Shown one piece after another: positions 17,832 through 26,438 of a DNA stretch of 64,000 bases. Location of the stretch: assembly GCA_016794365.1 (NCBI GenBank), contig JAEUKB010000098.1, forward strand, positions 1 through 64,000, written 5' to 3'. The notes beneath the pieces were generated by a model. It worked only from the letters and a program-made list of their open reading frames with translations, had not been told where the DNA came from and ran no database searches. The stretch is from Myxococcales bacterium. Lineage in GTDB: Bacteria > Myxococcota_A > Polyangia > Palsa-1104 > JAEUJZ01. A program made the position numbers and the translations under genes. Every line of letters starts with the position of its first letter. The first letter of the stretch is position 1.

Positions 17832-19049
17832 CTACTTCTTCTTTTTACCCTTCTTTTTGCCCTTGGGCTTGTCGTCTCCAGCCGGAGCCGCATCCGCACC
17901 CTTGGCTGGAGCCGCTTTGCCAGCACCCTTGACGAGCCCGGTCTTCGGATCGGGCACCGCACACTTGCTGACAGCGCCTGGCTCGGCGAGGAAGAAGTCG
18001 GTTCGACGGTTCTTCTCTCGGCCTTGCTCGGTCGCATTGTCCGCCACCGGGCAGGTCTGACCGTAACCTTCCGACGACAGACGACTTGCGTCGATGCCGC
18101 CCTTGGTCAGGTAATCCATGACAGCCTTGGCTCGGTCACGCGACAGCACCAGGTTCTTCGCAGGCTTGCCCTTGGTATCGGTGTGGCCTTCGATACGCAG
18201 CTTGATCTGCGGGTTCTTCTTGAGCAGCTCGACGACTTCATCCAACAGCTCGAACGAGTCCTTGTTGATGATCGCCTTCGCCGTCGCAAACTGAACCTGC
18301 CGCTTCAGCTCGATCTTTTCCTGCGTGATCGTGATGTACTTCTTCTCTGGGCAGCCCGCGTTGCTCGGCGGACCCGGATCATCGGGACACTTGTCGAGTC
18401 GATCGACCACGGTGTCCTTGTCCTTATCGGTATCCGGGCAGCCCTGGTTTTCCTTCGGACCCGGCTGCATCGGACACTTGTCGTCCTTATCGAGCACGCC
18501 GTCTTTGTCGTTGTCGGGATCCGGGCAGCCGTCGGTGTCCTCGAATCCGTCTTTGTCTTCCGGATCGTTGGGGCACTTGTCCTGGCTGTCGTAGATGCCG
18601 TCCTTGTCGTTGTCCAGCTCAGGGCAGCCGTCTTCGTCCTCGAAGCCGTCTTTGTCTTCCGGCTCGTCGGGACACTTGTCCAGCTCGTCCTTGATGCCGT
18701 CGCCGTCTGCGTCACCGCTCTTGGGAACGATGACCGCCTTTTCTTCCTTATATGCACAGCGATCAGCCGGAGACTTCGCCAGCGCTTTGTCCGCGTTGTC
18801 TTTGGTGATCGCGATGTGATCTTTGGCCGAAAAGTAATCGCCGTAATAAAGGTCTGCGGCGGTAAAAGCGTAGTGCGATTCAGCCATCGCCAGCTCAACC
18901 GGCGCGCACAGGTACGCACCGTTTTTCCGAGCCGAATCGATGGTCTGCTTGATGCCCGACAGCTCTTTCTTCAGCGTCGAGCCAGGGCAGCCCGCGAGGA
19001 GCGGCAGCACCGCTGCAACAACCAGCGCATTGATCGAAGTGCGACGCAT
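17832..19049 (-). CDS. OmpA-family lipoprotein with thrombospondin type-3 repeats
   Basis: A 405-residue lipoprotein (lipobox LLAGC). A helical DUF4398-like N-terminal part (about 25-100) precedes five or so calcium-binding TSP3 repeats of the form DxDxDGIxDxxDKCPxxPEDxDGF (about 110-235). The OmpA C-terminal peptidoglycan-binding domain follows (about 245-360), with the core IEGHTDTKGKPAKNLVLSRDRAKAV. It ends in a long lysine/glycine tail. It probably bridges outer membrane and peptidoglycan. Its start abuts the stop of the DUF4398 lipoprotein gene with no gap, so the two are co-translated. A 500-codon open frame on the opposite strand is a shadow of the repeat composition. Confidence 0.88.
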   Translation of the reverse strand: MRRTSINALVVAAVLPLLAGCPGSTLKKELSGIKQTIDSARKNGAYLCAPVELAMAESHYAFTAADLYYGDYFSAKDHIAITKDNADKALAKSPADRCAYKEEKAVIVPKSGDADGDGIKDELDKCPDEPEDKDGFEDEDGCPELDNDKDGIYDSQDKCPNDPEDKDGFEDTDGCPDPDNDKDGVLDKDDKCPMQPGPKENQGCPDTDKDKDTVVDRLDKCPDDPGPPSNAGCPEKKYITITQEKIELKRQVQFATAKAIINKDSFELLDEVVELLKKNPQIKLRIEGHTDTKGKPAKNLVLSRDRAKAVMDYLTKGGIDASRLSSEGYGQTCPVADNATEQGREKNRRTDFFLAEPGAVSKCAVPDPKTGLVKGAGKAAPAKGADAAPAGDDKPKGKKKGKKKK

Positions 19050-19520
19050 TTACTTCGCTCCTCCCTTCTGATCAATCGGTCCGGTCAGCGGTGGCTTTTC
19101 CGCGTCAAGCATCGGTGGCTTTTCCGTATCGAACTCGAGGCTGGACTTCCGCTTCACCAGACCATCGCGCGTAATGAACAGGCTGGCGTCGTTCGGATCA
19201 AAGATCGGCAGCGCGCGGTTCTTCGTCCGCTTCTGCGCCACCGTCTTGGCCGCCGCAGCCATCTTCTGAGCCTGCTTGGCGAAGTTGTTCGCGTCGTGGA
19301 ACCGAGCGTAGCCCGCTAGTTCCTTGGCGCGACGGTGATACTCGACCGCAGCCGTGTATTCGTAAGGTGACATCTGGTCAGCCCGACTGGACTTGACCTC
19401 AGCGATTTCACCGGTAGCCCCAAAAGTAACCCGGGATACATAAGTGACCGGACCGCAGGCAGAGCAAAGAGCCAGCCAGGGCAGAGCACTTAGCGCGAGC
19501 AGACGCGATACTCCTGTCAT
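19050..19520 (-). CDS. DUF4398-like helical lipoprotein
   Basis: A 156-residue lipoprotein. The start at 19520 (MTGVSRLLALSALPWLALCSAC) provides a lipobox directly, whereas an upstream start would add ten charged residues. The body contains the helical element SPYEYTAAVEYHRRAKELAGYARFHDA, which matches DUF4398-type proteins that pair with OmpA proteins in deltaproteobacteria. It is encoded directly before the OmpA gene and likely works with it at the outer membrane. The C terminus is charged and proline-rich (EKPPMLDAEKPPLTG). Confidence 0.7.
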   Translation of the reverse strand: MTGVSRLLALSALPWLALCSACGPVTYVSRVTFGATGEIAEVKSSRADQMSPYEYTAAVEYHRRAKELAGYARFHDANNFAKQAQKMAAAAKTVAQKRTKNRALPIFDPNDASLFITRDGLVKRKSSLEFDTEKPPMLDAEKPPLTGPIDQKGGAK

Positions 19521-19771
19521 AGGCGACACGGTATCAGGGGGCCGAGGCACCCGTCAATACTTACGAATTTTGCCGTGGGACCGGGTTTTCGCGCCACTGT
19601 TCAGACTCACCGTAGCACGCTCATTTCCGTCGAGAACTTGGGTCCATCAGCGCAGCATACAGCCACGTTGTGGACGCGCATCTTCGGCACACACGCTGGC
19701 CTGGCCAGTGAATGCTTCATTTTTTATTAGAAAGCTAGATTGCTTAGCGCTTTTCGCAAGCACACGCCAAG

Positions 19772-20434
19772 CTAGGCAGCGACTCGCGGTGGAGTTTGTC
19801 CCGATGCTGAGCGCTCAGAGCTCGACGGTCTTGCACTGGATCGACCCGCGATCGCGCGACCCGCAGCCAACACACCGATCAGCACGAACAAATTCGTGAT
19901 CAGCAACACACCAGTTAGGCGCGGAGTTCCCGAGCCCAGCGCAGCCAGCAGCCAGCGACCATCGTGAAAGTCCGCAAACGAGCCCACCCAGCCCAGTCGA
20001 TCCGCGCCCCACCGCATCAAGCCAGCCAGAGAAAGCAGCAGCACAGCCAGAAGACCGAGCGCTGGGCCAAGTTGGCCAAGCGCCGGACTTCGTGCCGGGC
20101 CAAGCACCGGACTGCGCGCATCTTCAGCGATCAGCATTCCGATCAGCCCGATCGGCAGGCTCAGCGTCAGCAGCGTAAACAGTCCCGCCAGCAGCGTCGG
20201 TGTCGCACGATCGGGTGAAACCAAGTACATCAAGAACCAGTCCGGCGCTTCTTGATAGATACACAGCGACGCAGGAAGCCACAAACCAAGCGTCAGCGAC
20301 AAAAGCGGAACCAGCGAATACCGCAAGCGCTCGCTCAGTCGCTGAGCGGACTTGTCCGACGGTTCCGGTACAAAGCGCGACAGCACGATCCCGAGCAGCA
20401 AACCGACAAGCAGCGACAGCGGTAGCGTGATCAC
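19772..20434 (-). CDS. Integral membrane protein with five predicted helices, unknown function
   Basis: A 220-residue hydrophobic protein with helices near residues 3-20, 42-60, 82-104, 122-142 and 175-195. Between helices 3 and 4 it carries a short duplicated segment, SPVLGPARSPALGQLGPALG, visible in DNA as related GGCCAAG-rich units. The C terminus is a serine-rich, positively charged tail. I recognise no family. It stands alone on the minus strand, separated by about 250 bases from the DUF4398 gene and divergent from the small gene at 20567. Confidence 0.55.
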   Translation of the reverse strand: MITLPLSLLVGLLLGIVLSRFVPEPSDKSAQRLSERLRYSLVPLLSLTLGLWLPASLCIYQEAPDWFLMYLVSPDRATPTLLAGLFTLLTLSLPIGLIGMLIAEDARSPVLGPARSPALGQLGPALGLLAVLLLSLAGLMRWGADRLGWVGSFADFHDGRWLLAALGSGTPRLTGVLLITNLFVLIGVLAAGRAIAGRSSARPSSSERSASGQTPPRVAA

Positions 20435-20566
20435 GATCGGGTTTCCAAAAAGAAGGCGGAGCGTACGAGGAAGCGAGACTGTTCACAAGTGGCTAAGAGC
20501 GTGATATCAATTATAAATCCGTGCTGTCTTTGCCTCGCAAACCGTACCGTCCCTGTGGAGGATGAT

Positions 20567-20821
20567 GTGAACTCCCTGATTAGCTATTTGATCGACAACC
20601 TCATGCTCGACTTTCAGGGCGATCTTTCGGTGGACATGGTCCGAGATTTCTTGCGCGATGACAAAAGCCGCGACGCCGAAAGCCTGCGCGTCAAGCTCGT
20701 AGAAAACCGATCTACCGCAGAGATGATGATCACCCTCGCTGACTGTCTCAAAGATCACCTTCGCACCGGCATCAACGAGGACGTGATTCGCGAGCAGCTC
20801 CGCATGTACACTGAGAGCTGA
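20567..20821 (+). CDS. Small acidic helical protein, unknown
   Basis: An 84-residue protein. The start is set to GTG 20567 because GGAGG at 20557-20561 sits five bases before it; an upstream ATG in the same frame has no such site. The sequence is predicted helical and charged, for example VDMVRDFLRDDKSRDAESLRVKL, without cysteines or membrane segments. The stop TGA shares its last base with the ATG of the next gene, so expression is coupled to the Ig-like lipoprotein. Function unknown. Confidence 0.6.
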   Translation: MNSLISYLIDNLMLDFQGDLSVDMVRDFLRDDKSRDAESLRVKLVENRSTAEMMITLADCLKDHLRTGINEDVIREQLRMYTES

Positions 20822-21678
20822 TGGGCTCTATTGCACGACTGAACCGACCGCTCCGTCCGCCTCGCCTTCGCTTCTTTTCGCTGATTCTGTGTTCTTCTCT
20901 GTCCGTTTTCGCAAGTCAGCTTACAAGCTGTAGCTTTCCCACCGATGCCGATCCGCTGCCTGCGAGCAAAGATCCCGCGCTCACGTTTTTGGGTCTTTCG
21001 CTGAGCAATCCGATCGAGTCGCTTCAGCCGGTCAATCCTGTCATCACGCTTTCGTTTTCCGACATTCTCGATCCCGATACCGGCGCGCTGGTGGCGATTC
21101 GGCTCGGTGGACGCGGCAGCCCGATCGAGACGCTGGTCGAGCACAACCAAGTCGAGCGCAAGCTGACGCTGCGACCCAAAGCCAGCCTCCAGCCCGAGTC
21201 GGAATATCAGATCGACATCGGTACAAGTCTCAAGTCGCTGGCTGGTGTCTCTCTCGATCGGACGACGCGGCTGACGTTTCGTACCGGCAAAGATGTGCTG
21301 CCCAATCCCGCGCCCGAAACGCCGCTCACGCTCGCTGACATCATCGGAGCCAAAGGACAGCTCAAGACGTTCTGTGCGACGAGCGGCTGTCACGCCGTCC
21401 AAGCAGCCGGGGAAGTTGCGGCGCGCAACCTCGATCTGTCGATGGCAACGCCCGCGCTGCGCAGCTTCTTGGTTGGAACGAGTGCGTCTGGATCGCCCGA
21501 GTCGCTGCGCCTGGTTCAGCCCGGTCAGCCCGAAAAGAGCTACCTGCTGCGCAAGATCTTGGCGACCGGATCGTTTACGCGAATCATCGGCGATCCGATG
21601 CCAGCGGAAGACAGCCCGCCACTTGGGATCGATGCGACGCTGGCGGTTCAGCGCTGGATTCGTCAGGGCGCAAACTAA
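20821..21678 (+). CDS. Ig-like (Big_5) lipoprotein with a CX4CH motif
   Basis: A 285-residue exported protein with a hydrophobic signal ending in LTSC, a possible lipobox. Residues about 48-160 look like a bacterial Ig-like Big_5 domain (NPVITLSFSDILDPDTGALV and LKSLAGVSLDRTTRLTFRTG). The C-terminal part has TFCATSGCHAV, a CX4CH variant of the haem-binding CXXCH, and later MPAEDSPPLGIDATLAVQRWIRQGA. That last segment is the usual ending of cytochrome-like domains in Planctomycete and myxobacterial surface proteins. Whether haem is attached is unclear because the spacing is non-standard. It is coupled to the small gene upstream and is 18 bases from mltA-like. Confidence 0.65.
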   Translation: MGSIARLNRPLRPPRLRFFSLILCSSLSVFASQLTSCSFPTDADPLPASKDPALTFLGLSLSNPIESLQPVNPVITLSFSDILDPDTGALVAIRLGGRGSPIETLVEHNQVERKLTLRPKASLQPESEYQIDIGTSLKSLAGVSLDRTTRLTFRTGKDVLPNPAPETPLTLADIIGAKGQLKTFCATSGCHAVQAAGEVAARNLDLSMATPALRSFLVGTSASGSPESLRLVQPGQPEKSYLLRKILATGSFTRIIGDPMPAEDSPPLGIDATLAVQRWIRQGAN

Positions 21679-21696
21679 CGACGCGATGGGGGAGCC

Positions 21697-22776
21697 ATGC
21701 GACGGAGCATTGCGTCTTGGCTGGGTGTTCTAAGCCTGGCCGGTTCGTCGTCAGCGCTGGCACAAACCACAGCGGATCCGAGCGCGTGCGACGATCACGA
21801 CACCGCATCGCTGATTCAAGCCATCGAAGCAGAGCTGGTCACGCTGCGCGCCAGTCCTTCCGAACCGAGGATCACGATGGGAAAGCGCACGCTCAGCAAC
21901 CAAGCCTACGTCGATCGCATCCTCATCCCGATCCAGAAAGCGGCGCGCGTCGGCAAGTCGGCGCTGTGCAAGCTGCTCGGACGACAGCTCAAGCTTCAGC
22001 CGCTTCACCGTCGCCCAGGCCACGTCACAGCCTACTATCATCCGATCATCTCGGGATCTCGCACGGCGCACGGATCGTTCCAAGTTCCGCTCTATCGGCG
22101 ACCCAGCGACGAAGTGCTTGCGCACAAGACCACCCAGGAAATTCTCGATGGAGCGCTCTCGGGACAAGACCTAGCCATCGTGTATGTCGATAGTCTGGCG
22201 ACGGCGCTGCATGTCCATATCGAAGGCTCAGCGACGATTGCGCTCGATGATGGCAGCGAAGTCAACCTAACCACCGACGGACACAACGGGCATCCGTATC
22301 AGAATCCGATCCGGCTGCTGATCAAAGACAAGCGCATTCCCGTCGATTTTCCGGCGGAACAAGGCAAGTCGAAGACCCAGTCCTTTGTCGCAGCGCATCC
22401 CGAAGTGCTGCGCGAATACTGGAACCGCAACCCGCACTTTGTCTTTTTCAAAGAAACTCCGCTGCGAGGCACCGGAAAGTTCGGAGAGCTGATCGCGGGT
22501 CGCTCGATCGCGATCGATCCGAAGCATGTTCCGATGGGTGCGCTGCTGCTACTAAAGACCCACGTTGCGATTCACAGTGACGATCCATCGATCACAAGTA
22601 AGCCGATTGCTCGGCTGGTGCTGGCGCAAGACACCGGATCAGCCATCGTCGGTCCCGGTCGGGTCGATCTGTTTGTCGGCAGCGGTGAAGACGCACGCGT
22701 GGCAGCGTCGCGAACCAGCTATCCCGGCGAGCTGTTTTTGCTGGTCCCAAAGCGCAAACCGGCCCAGTCGCGCTGA
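21697..22776 (+). CDS. mltA: MltA-type lytic murein transglycosylase
   Basis: A 359-residue periplasmic enzyme that cleaves the glycan strands of peptidoglycan with formation of 1,6-anhydro-muramyl ends. It has a Sec signal (WLGVLSLAGSSSALA) and no lipobox. The MltA domain is visible as VTAYYHPIISGSR and FQVPLYRRP, then FVFFKETPLRGTGKFGE. The 3D-type beta barrel follows: GRSIAIDPKHVPMGALLLL and ending VLAQDTGSAIVGPGRVDLFVG, where the catalytic aspartate is expected. A clear RBS-like GGGGG lies before ATG 21697. It is in line with the Ig-like lipoprotein gene and may remodel the wall to insert envelope complexes. Confidence 0.85.
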   Translation: MRRSIASWLGVLSLAGSSSALAQTTADPSACDDHDTASLIQAIEAELVTLRASPSEPRITMGKRTLSNQAYVDRILIPIQKAARVGKSALCKLLGRQLKLQPLHRRPGHVTAYYHPIISGSRTAHGSFQVPLYRRPSDEVLAHKTTQEILDGALSGQDLAIVYVDSLATALHVHIEGSATIALDDGSEVNLTTDGHNGHPYQNPIRLLIKDKRIPVDFPAEQGKSKTQSFVAAHPEVLREYWNRNPHFVFFKETPLRGTGKFGELIAGRSIAIDPKHVPMGALLLLKTHVAIHSDDPSITSKPIARLVLAQDTGSAIVGPGRVDLFVGSGEDARVAASRTSYPGELFLLVPKRKPAQSR

Positions 22777-22872
22777 CTCGCGATGCTGGCGAGCCCGTGT
22801 GGCTGAAATTACTCGACGCAGACGTTTGGAGCGCGCCCAAGAAGCGGCTATCTTCGTCCATGTGAGGCAAGC

Positions 22873-23547
22873 GTGAGGCCGCAGGACTTCGAGCAGGCTG
22901 TTTTGGAACTGGCGATGACCACGAGGGTGCCGCTGACCCGCGCCAACATTGTCTTTTACAGCGGAACCACGACCAGCAAAGCCGACAAGTGGCTCGACGA
23001 GATGGTCCGCGATGGCATCATCGAGTTCGACAGCGACGACGATGGTGAGCTGATCTACAAAGTCTGCGGTGCCAGTCGGCCATCCGTCGGTGCCAAAGAG
23101 CTGACGCGCTGCACAGCCTGTCGCCGAGCGTCAGGCGCTGGATCGCGCTGTAGTCGCTGCGGACAGCTGTTGGACTCGCACTTGCGCGCGCTCAAAGAAG
23201 AAGTCGAAGGCAAGCTGGTCGGTGCGGCACTGCGAAAGCTGCCGCAGGCTGCGCTTCTGCCCTTGGGAGCAAGCGGTGAAAAGAGCGTTGCACTCGGTGG
23301 AGCCTTGGGTCTGCTCGGTCCCCTGGGCTGGTTTTATGCCGCGCCGCTCGGTGAAGCGATGCTTGGCTCGGCTGCGTTTTTGATCCTGTGGGCGCTGAGC
23401 AAGTGGCTGGTGATTGGTCTGTCGGGCGTGCTGTTACCGGTGTCGGCGCTGATCGGCGCGCTCTATGCGTACAAATACAACCGCACCGGCCAGCGCAGCA
23501 GCATGTTCACCGACAGCACCAGCTCTCACGACGACGAAGTGCGCTAG
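22873..23547 (+). CDS. Winged-helix/zinc-ribbon membrane protein, unknown
   Basis: A 224-residue protein with three parts. Residues 1-65 look like a winged-helix (LTRANIVFYSGTTTSKADKWLDEMVRDGII). Residues 80-100 form a CXXC-X12-CXXC zinc ribbon (CTACRRASGAGSRCSRC). The second half has several glycine/leucine-rich helices (ALGLLGPLGWFYAAPLG and IGLSGVLLPVSALIGALYAY). The start is a GTG. It is followed two bases later by the tandem GNAT gene, so the two share a transcript. The combination resembles membrane proteins found widely in Myxococcota, but no function is known to me. Confidence 0.6.
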   Translation: MRPQDFEQAVLELAMTTRVPLTRANIVFYSGTTTSKADKWLDEMVRDGIIEFDSDDDGELIYKVCGASRPSVGAKELTRCTACRRASGAGSRCSRCGQLLDSHLRALKEEVEGKLVGAALRKLPQAALLPLGASGEKSVALGGALGLLGPLGWFYAAPLGEAMLGSAAFLILWALSKWLVIGLSGVLLPVSALIGALYAYKYNRTGQRSSMFTDSTSSHDDEVR

Positions 23548-23549
23548 CC

Positions 23550-24497
23550 ATGCAGGATCGGCTGCTTGTTCGTCCGCTCACGTTGAGCGATCTGCCTGTC
23601 GCTGCGGCGCTTTTGTCTGCGGCGCTGCCTTACGATCACGTCGGGCCGATCGTCGAAGAGAAGCTCTTTGGATCAAACCATCGTCGCGATCGCTTCACGA
23701 TCGGATCGTTTTCTCCGTCGGGAGATCTTTTGGGTGTGCTCGCACAAGCGGGACGCTGGGTAAAGCTGCTGGCAGTTCATCCGTCTGTACAGCGTCGAGG
23801 AATCGGCACGCAGCTTCTGTTGGCCGCGCGCGCACACCTGACGGAAACCGCCGGACCGACCGTCAAGCTGCGCGTCGGGGATCATCCTGGCAACTATCTG
23901 TCGCCTGGGGTTGACGAGCGGAGCGTCGCAGCACAGGCCTTTTTCAGAGCGCGCGGCCTCGCGGAAGTGGTGCGCGTGCTCAACATTCGTGCGCCGGTTC
24001 ACAACAATCCGCTGGTGACGACAGAGCGCCTGCACAAGCTCACGAGCCAGGCTCAAGCGGACGGTTACTTGGTCCGTCGAGCTACTGTCGCTGATGCTGA
24101 GCCACTTCATCACATGATCTCCGCAGCGTTTGCGCCCGTCTGGTCCTTCGAGGTTGCGCGCGCGCTTGGTCCATCGCTACGTAGCGATGCCACCGAGTGT
24201 GCCAGCGAGCTTCCCGAAGGTCCGGCAGTTCACATTGCACTCGACGATACCGGCACTGTCGTCGCGTTTGCAGCGCACGATGGCAACAATCGCGGGCTCG
24301 GCTGGTTTGGTCCAATGGGAACGCTCGAACAGCATCGCGGTCACGGACTTGGCGAAGCGCTGCTGCTCGCGTGTCTGCTTGATGTGGTCGATCGTCCCGA
24401 CGGTGGAGTCATTGCCTGGGTCGGTCCCGTCGGTTTTTATTCACGCGCGAGCGGAGCGATCCCCGATCGACGCTTCGTGGTCTTCGAGGAACAGTAA
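23550..24497 (+). CDS. Tandem GNAT acetyltransferase
   Basis: A 315-residue protein with two GNAT domains. The first (about 5-160) carries the acetyl-CoA loop VHPSVQRRGIGTQLLLAARAH. The second (about 180-315) carries EQHRGHGLGEALLLACL. The start is ATG 23550, two bases after the preceding stop; the longer upstream open frame overlaps that gene and is rejected. Its own stop overlaps the start of the nucleotidyltransferase (TAATG), which suggests a joint pathway, perhaps acetylation of an amino-sugar or of an envelope precursor. Substrate unknown. Confidence 0.75.
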   Translation: MQDRLLVRPLTLSDLPVAAALLSAALPYDHVGPIVEEKLFGSNHRRDRFTIGSFSPSGDLLGVLAQAGRWVKLLAVHPSVQRRGIGTQLLLAARAHLTETAGPTVKLRVGDHPGNYLSPGVDERSVAAQAFFRARGLAEVVRVLNIRAPVHNNPLVTTERLHKLTSQAQADGYLVRRATVADAEPLHHMISAAFAPVWSFEVARALGPSLRSDATECASELPEGPAVHIALDDTGTVVAFAAHDGNNRGLGWFGPMGTLEQHRGHGLGEALLLACLLDVVDRPDGGVIAWVGPVGFYSRASGAIPDRRFVVFEEQ

Positions 24498-25540
24498 TGC
24501 AAGGAATCTTTGCGTCGCCGCTGCGCGCGATGGTGTTGTGCGCAGGAATGGGCAGTCGGCTCGGTGGAATCTCCGACGAGCTTCCCAAGCCGCTCTTGCC
24601 GGTCTGTAACCATCCGCTTGTGACCTATGCGCTGTCGCTGTGCCGAGGCTACGGCATGCGCGAAGTCGCCATCAACCTGCATCACCTGGGACACCTTATC
24701 ACCAACACCGTCGGAAACGGCGCAAGCTTGGGGATGGACATTCACTACTCCTCGGAACCGACGCTGCTCGGGACCGGCGGCGGCGTGCGCAAGATGGCGG
24801 AGTTTCTGACGCACGACTTCCGCGAGCCCTGTGTCGTCATCAACGGCAAGCTGGTCGTCGATGTCGATCTGGAAGCGGTGCTCGCGCTGCATCGTGTCAC
24901 TGGCGCCGTCGCAACCATGGTCTTGCGCGAAACCCCCGACGCCGATGAGTGGGGAGCAGTCGAAGTCGATGCCGATGGTAGGGTCTACAGCATCCTCGGG
25001 CAGAAGTCGCCAGCGCAGGTCGCCAAGCCGCCGCTCACGCGCTGCATGTTCACCGGCATTCACATCGTCGAGCCCCAGCTTCTGCTGCGACTGCCGAGCC
25101 AAGACGCGTCGTGCATTGTCCGTCAGGGCTACGTGCCAGCGCTGCGTGCAGGCGACGTGCTGTCCGGCTACATCATTCCCGGCTATTTTCACGAGCACTC
25201 GACGCCAGAGCGCTATCTGCAAGGCAACCTCAACGTGCTTCGCGGCAAAGCACGACTGCCCTACCCGCCCGGAGCGCTCGTCGGAGTCAGTCCGCGTGCT
25301 CAGATTTCTCACTCAGCGACGCTGATCGCGCCCGTCAGTATCGGACCCGGAGCGATCATCAGCGACGGAGCCGTCATCGGTCCAGAAGCTGTGATCGGAG
25401 ACGGTGCCCACGTCGATCGCGGTGTGGAAGTGGCGCACAGCGTCGTCTTTGCAGGCAGTACAGTCCGTGCATCGGTACAGAGCACGGTCGTGACCCCCAA
25501 AGCCGTCTATCCACTGGTTCTTCCCGACGAGACGGACTAA
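24497..25540 (+). CDS. NDP-sugar pyrophosphorylase with C-terminal beta-helix
   Basis: A 347-residue nucleotidyltransferase of the GlmU/mannose-1-phosphate guanylyltransferase class. The N-terminal Rossmann-like domain has the nucleotide-binding signature AMVLCAGMGSRL followed by LPKPLLPVCNHPLV. The later ELLGTGGGV equivalent is TLLGTGGGVRKM. The C-terminal part has left-handed beta-helix hexapeptides (SHSATLIAPVSIGPGAIIS and so on). It would activate a sugar-1-phosphate to an NDP-sugar for glycan synthesis. The sugar specificity is not readable. Translation is coupled to the GNAT gene. Confidence 0.85.
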   Translation: MQGIFASPLRAMVLCAGMGSRLGGISDELPKPLLPVCNHPLVTYALSLCRGYGMREVAINLHHLGHLITNTVGNGASLGMDIHYSSEPTLLGTGGGVRKMAEFLTHDFREPCVVINGKLVVDVDLEAVLALHRVTGAVATMVLRETPDADEWGAVEVDADGRVYSILGQKSPAQVAKPPLTRCMFTGIHIVEPQLLLRLPSQDASCIVRQGYVPALRAGDVLSGYIIPGYFHEHSTPERYLQGNLNVLRGKARLPYPPGALVGVSPRAQISHSATLIAPVSIGPGAIISDGAVIGPEAVIGDGAHVDRGVEVAHSVVFAGSTVRASVQSTVVTPKAVYPLVLPDETD

Positions 25541-25600
25541 CCGCGCGCCACAAGTGCGAGCGCCACATCGCGTACAATCAAGTCCATAGGATCTACGACC

Positions 25601-26068
25601 ATGAGCGAAAGACCCGCCCAGCTTACGGCCCGGCCTCCGCAGCAGAACCGAACGTCCGACGAGCCCGCCCTGTCCGCCGCCGAGCGAGCCGAGCGCGAGA
25701 TCGCCCAGATCGATCAGCAGATGGATCTCATCATGAACAAGTCAGAAAACCAGGCTTCCCTTGTGAATCCAGAAACCAACGCGCTACAGCCGCCCGCCGG
25801 TCGTAGCGTCACACCGGGAGTCTCTGCCGGTGCCGATCCAGCTGGCATGACGCAGATGGTGATGAACTTTGTCATCCCTGGCTCTGGAACGATCATGAAA
25901 GGCATCTACGGAACCGGCTTCGTTCAGTTGGGCATGGCCATCGCCGCGCTTCCTACGCTGCTGCTCGTGAAGTGGTGGCTGGGCATCCTACTTGGTGTGA
26001 TTGCGTGGGTGTGGTCTGCGGCCACTGGAGTCAAGCTCTACAACCAGTCTACTGCTCGCTATCGCTAG
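25601..26068 (+). CDS. Small membrane protein with two helices, unknown
   Basis: A 155-residue protein. The first 80 residues are hydrophilic, with a glutamate-rich helix (LSAAERAEREIAQIDQQMDLIMN). The second half carries two membrane helices (FVQLGMAIAALPTLLLVKWW and LGVIAWVWSAATGV) preceded by a small glycine-rich stretch VIPGSGTIMKGIYGTG. The arrangement resembles short TM2-like or envelope adaptor proteins, but I do not recognise a family. It follows the sugar nucleotidyltransferase by about 60 bases. Confidence 0.6.
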   Translation: MSERPAQLTARPPQQNRTSDEPALSAAERAEREIAQIDQQMDLIMNKSENQASLVNPETNALQPPAGRSVTPGVSAGADPAGMTQMVMNFVIPGSGTIMKGIYGTGFVQLGMAIAALPTLLLVKWWLGILLGVIAWVWSAATGVKLYNQSTARYR

Positions 26069-26438
26069 CGCCGATTTCGGACCAGACGCCAGACCATCCG
26101 CAGTGTCGATCGGCTGTCTGTCGATCGGCTGTATGTTGCGCCGCAGTATCGACCGCTGCGTCATCGACCAATATTAGGCATTTTATACGATTCATATTTA
26201 AGCTTGCTCGCTGTCATACGCAAACGATGTGTCATTTCCGATCGCTACGATTTCTGACAGAATCTGTCTGGGGGCACTGCCGCTTGAGCGCGCACCGCAC
26301 CAATTTCGTAGAGTAGAAGCAATCGTGCGGTGGGCGATCGCTGATTCAACATCACCTTGTCGTTTGTTGATCTGACGGCATCCCAAGGATGCTCAAGGTG
26401 AACCCAGCGCCAGGCTGGGATGTGAAGGGGAAGACATC
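26069..26438. other. Intergenic region with a direct repeat before the signalling island
   Basis: About 370 bases without a credible gene. TGTCGATCGGCTG occurs twice in close succession around 26104-26130. An AT-rich part around 26170-26215 may hold a promoter for the response regulator. No RNA gene was recognised. Confidence 0.45.
26403..26419 (+). promoter_or_regulatory. 5'-leader hairpin before the REC-PATAN gene
   Basis: CCCAGC (26403-26408), a GCCAG loop and GCTGGG (26414-26419) form a perfect 6-bp stem just before the ribosome-binding site AAGGGG at 26425-26430 and the GTG start at 26439. It may modulate translation or mRNA stability of the response regulator. No ligand-binding structure is visible. 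Confidence 0.45.

Noticed and set aside
17817..19319. 500-codon open frame on the plus strand
   Set aside because: Antisense shadow of the OmpA/TSP3 gene, caused by its biased GAC/GAT codons; the minus-strand protein has full domains.
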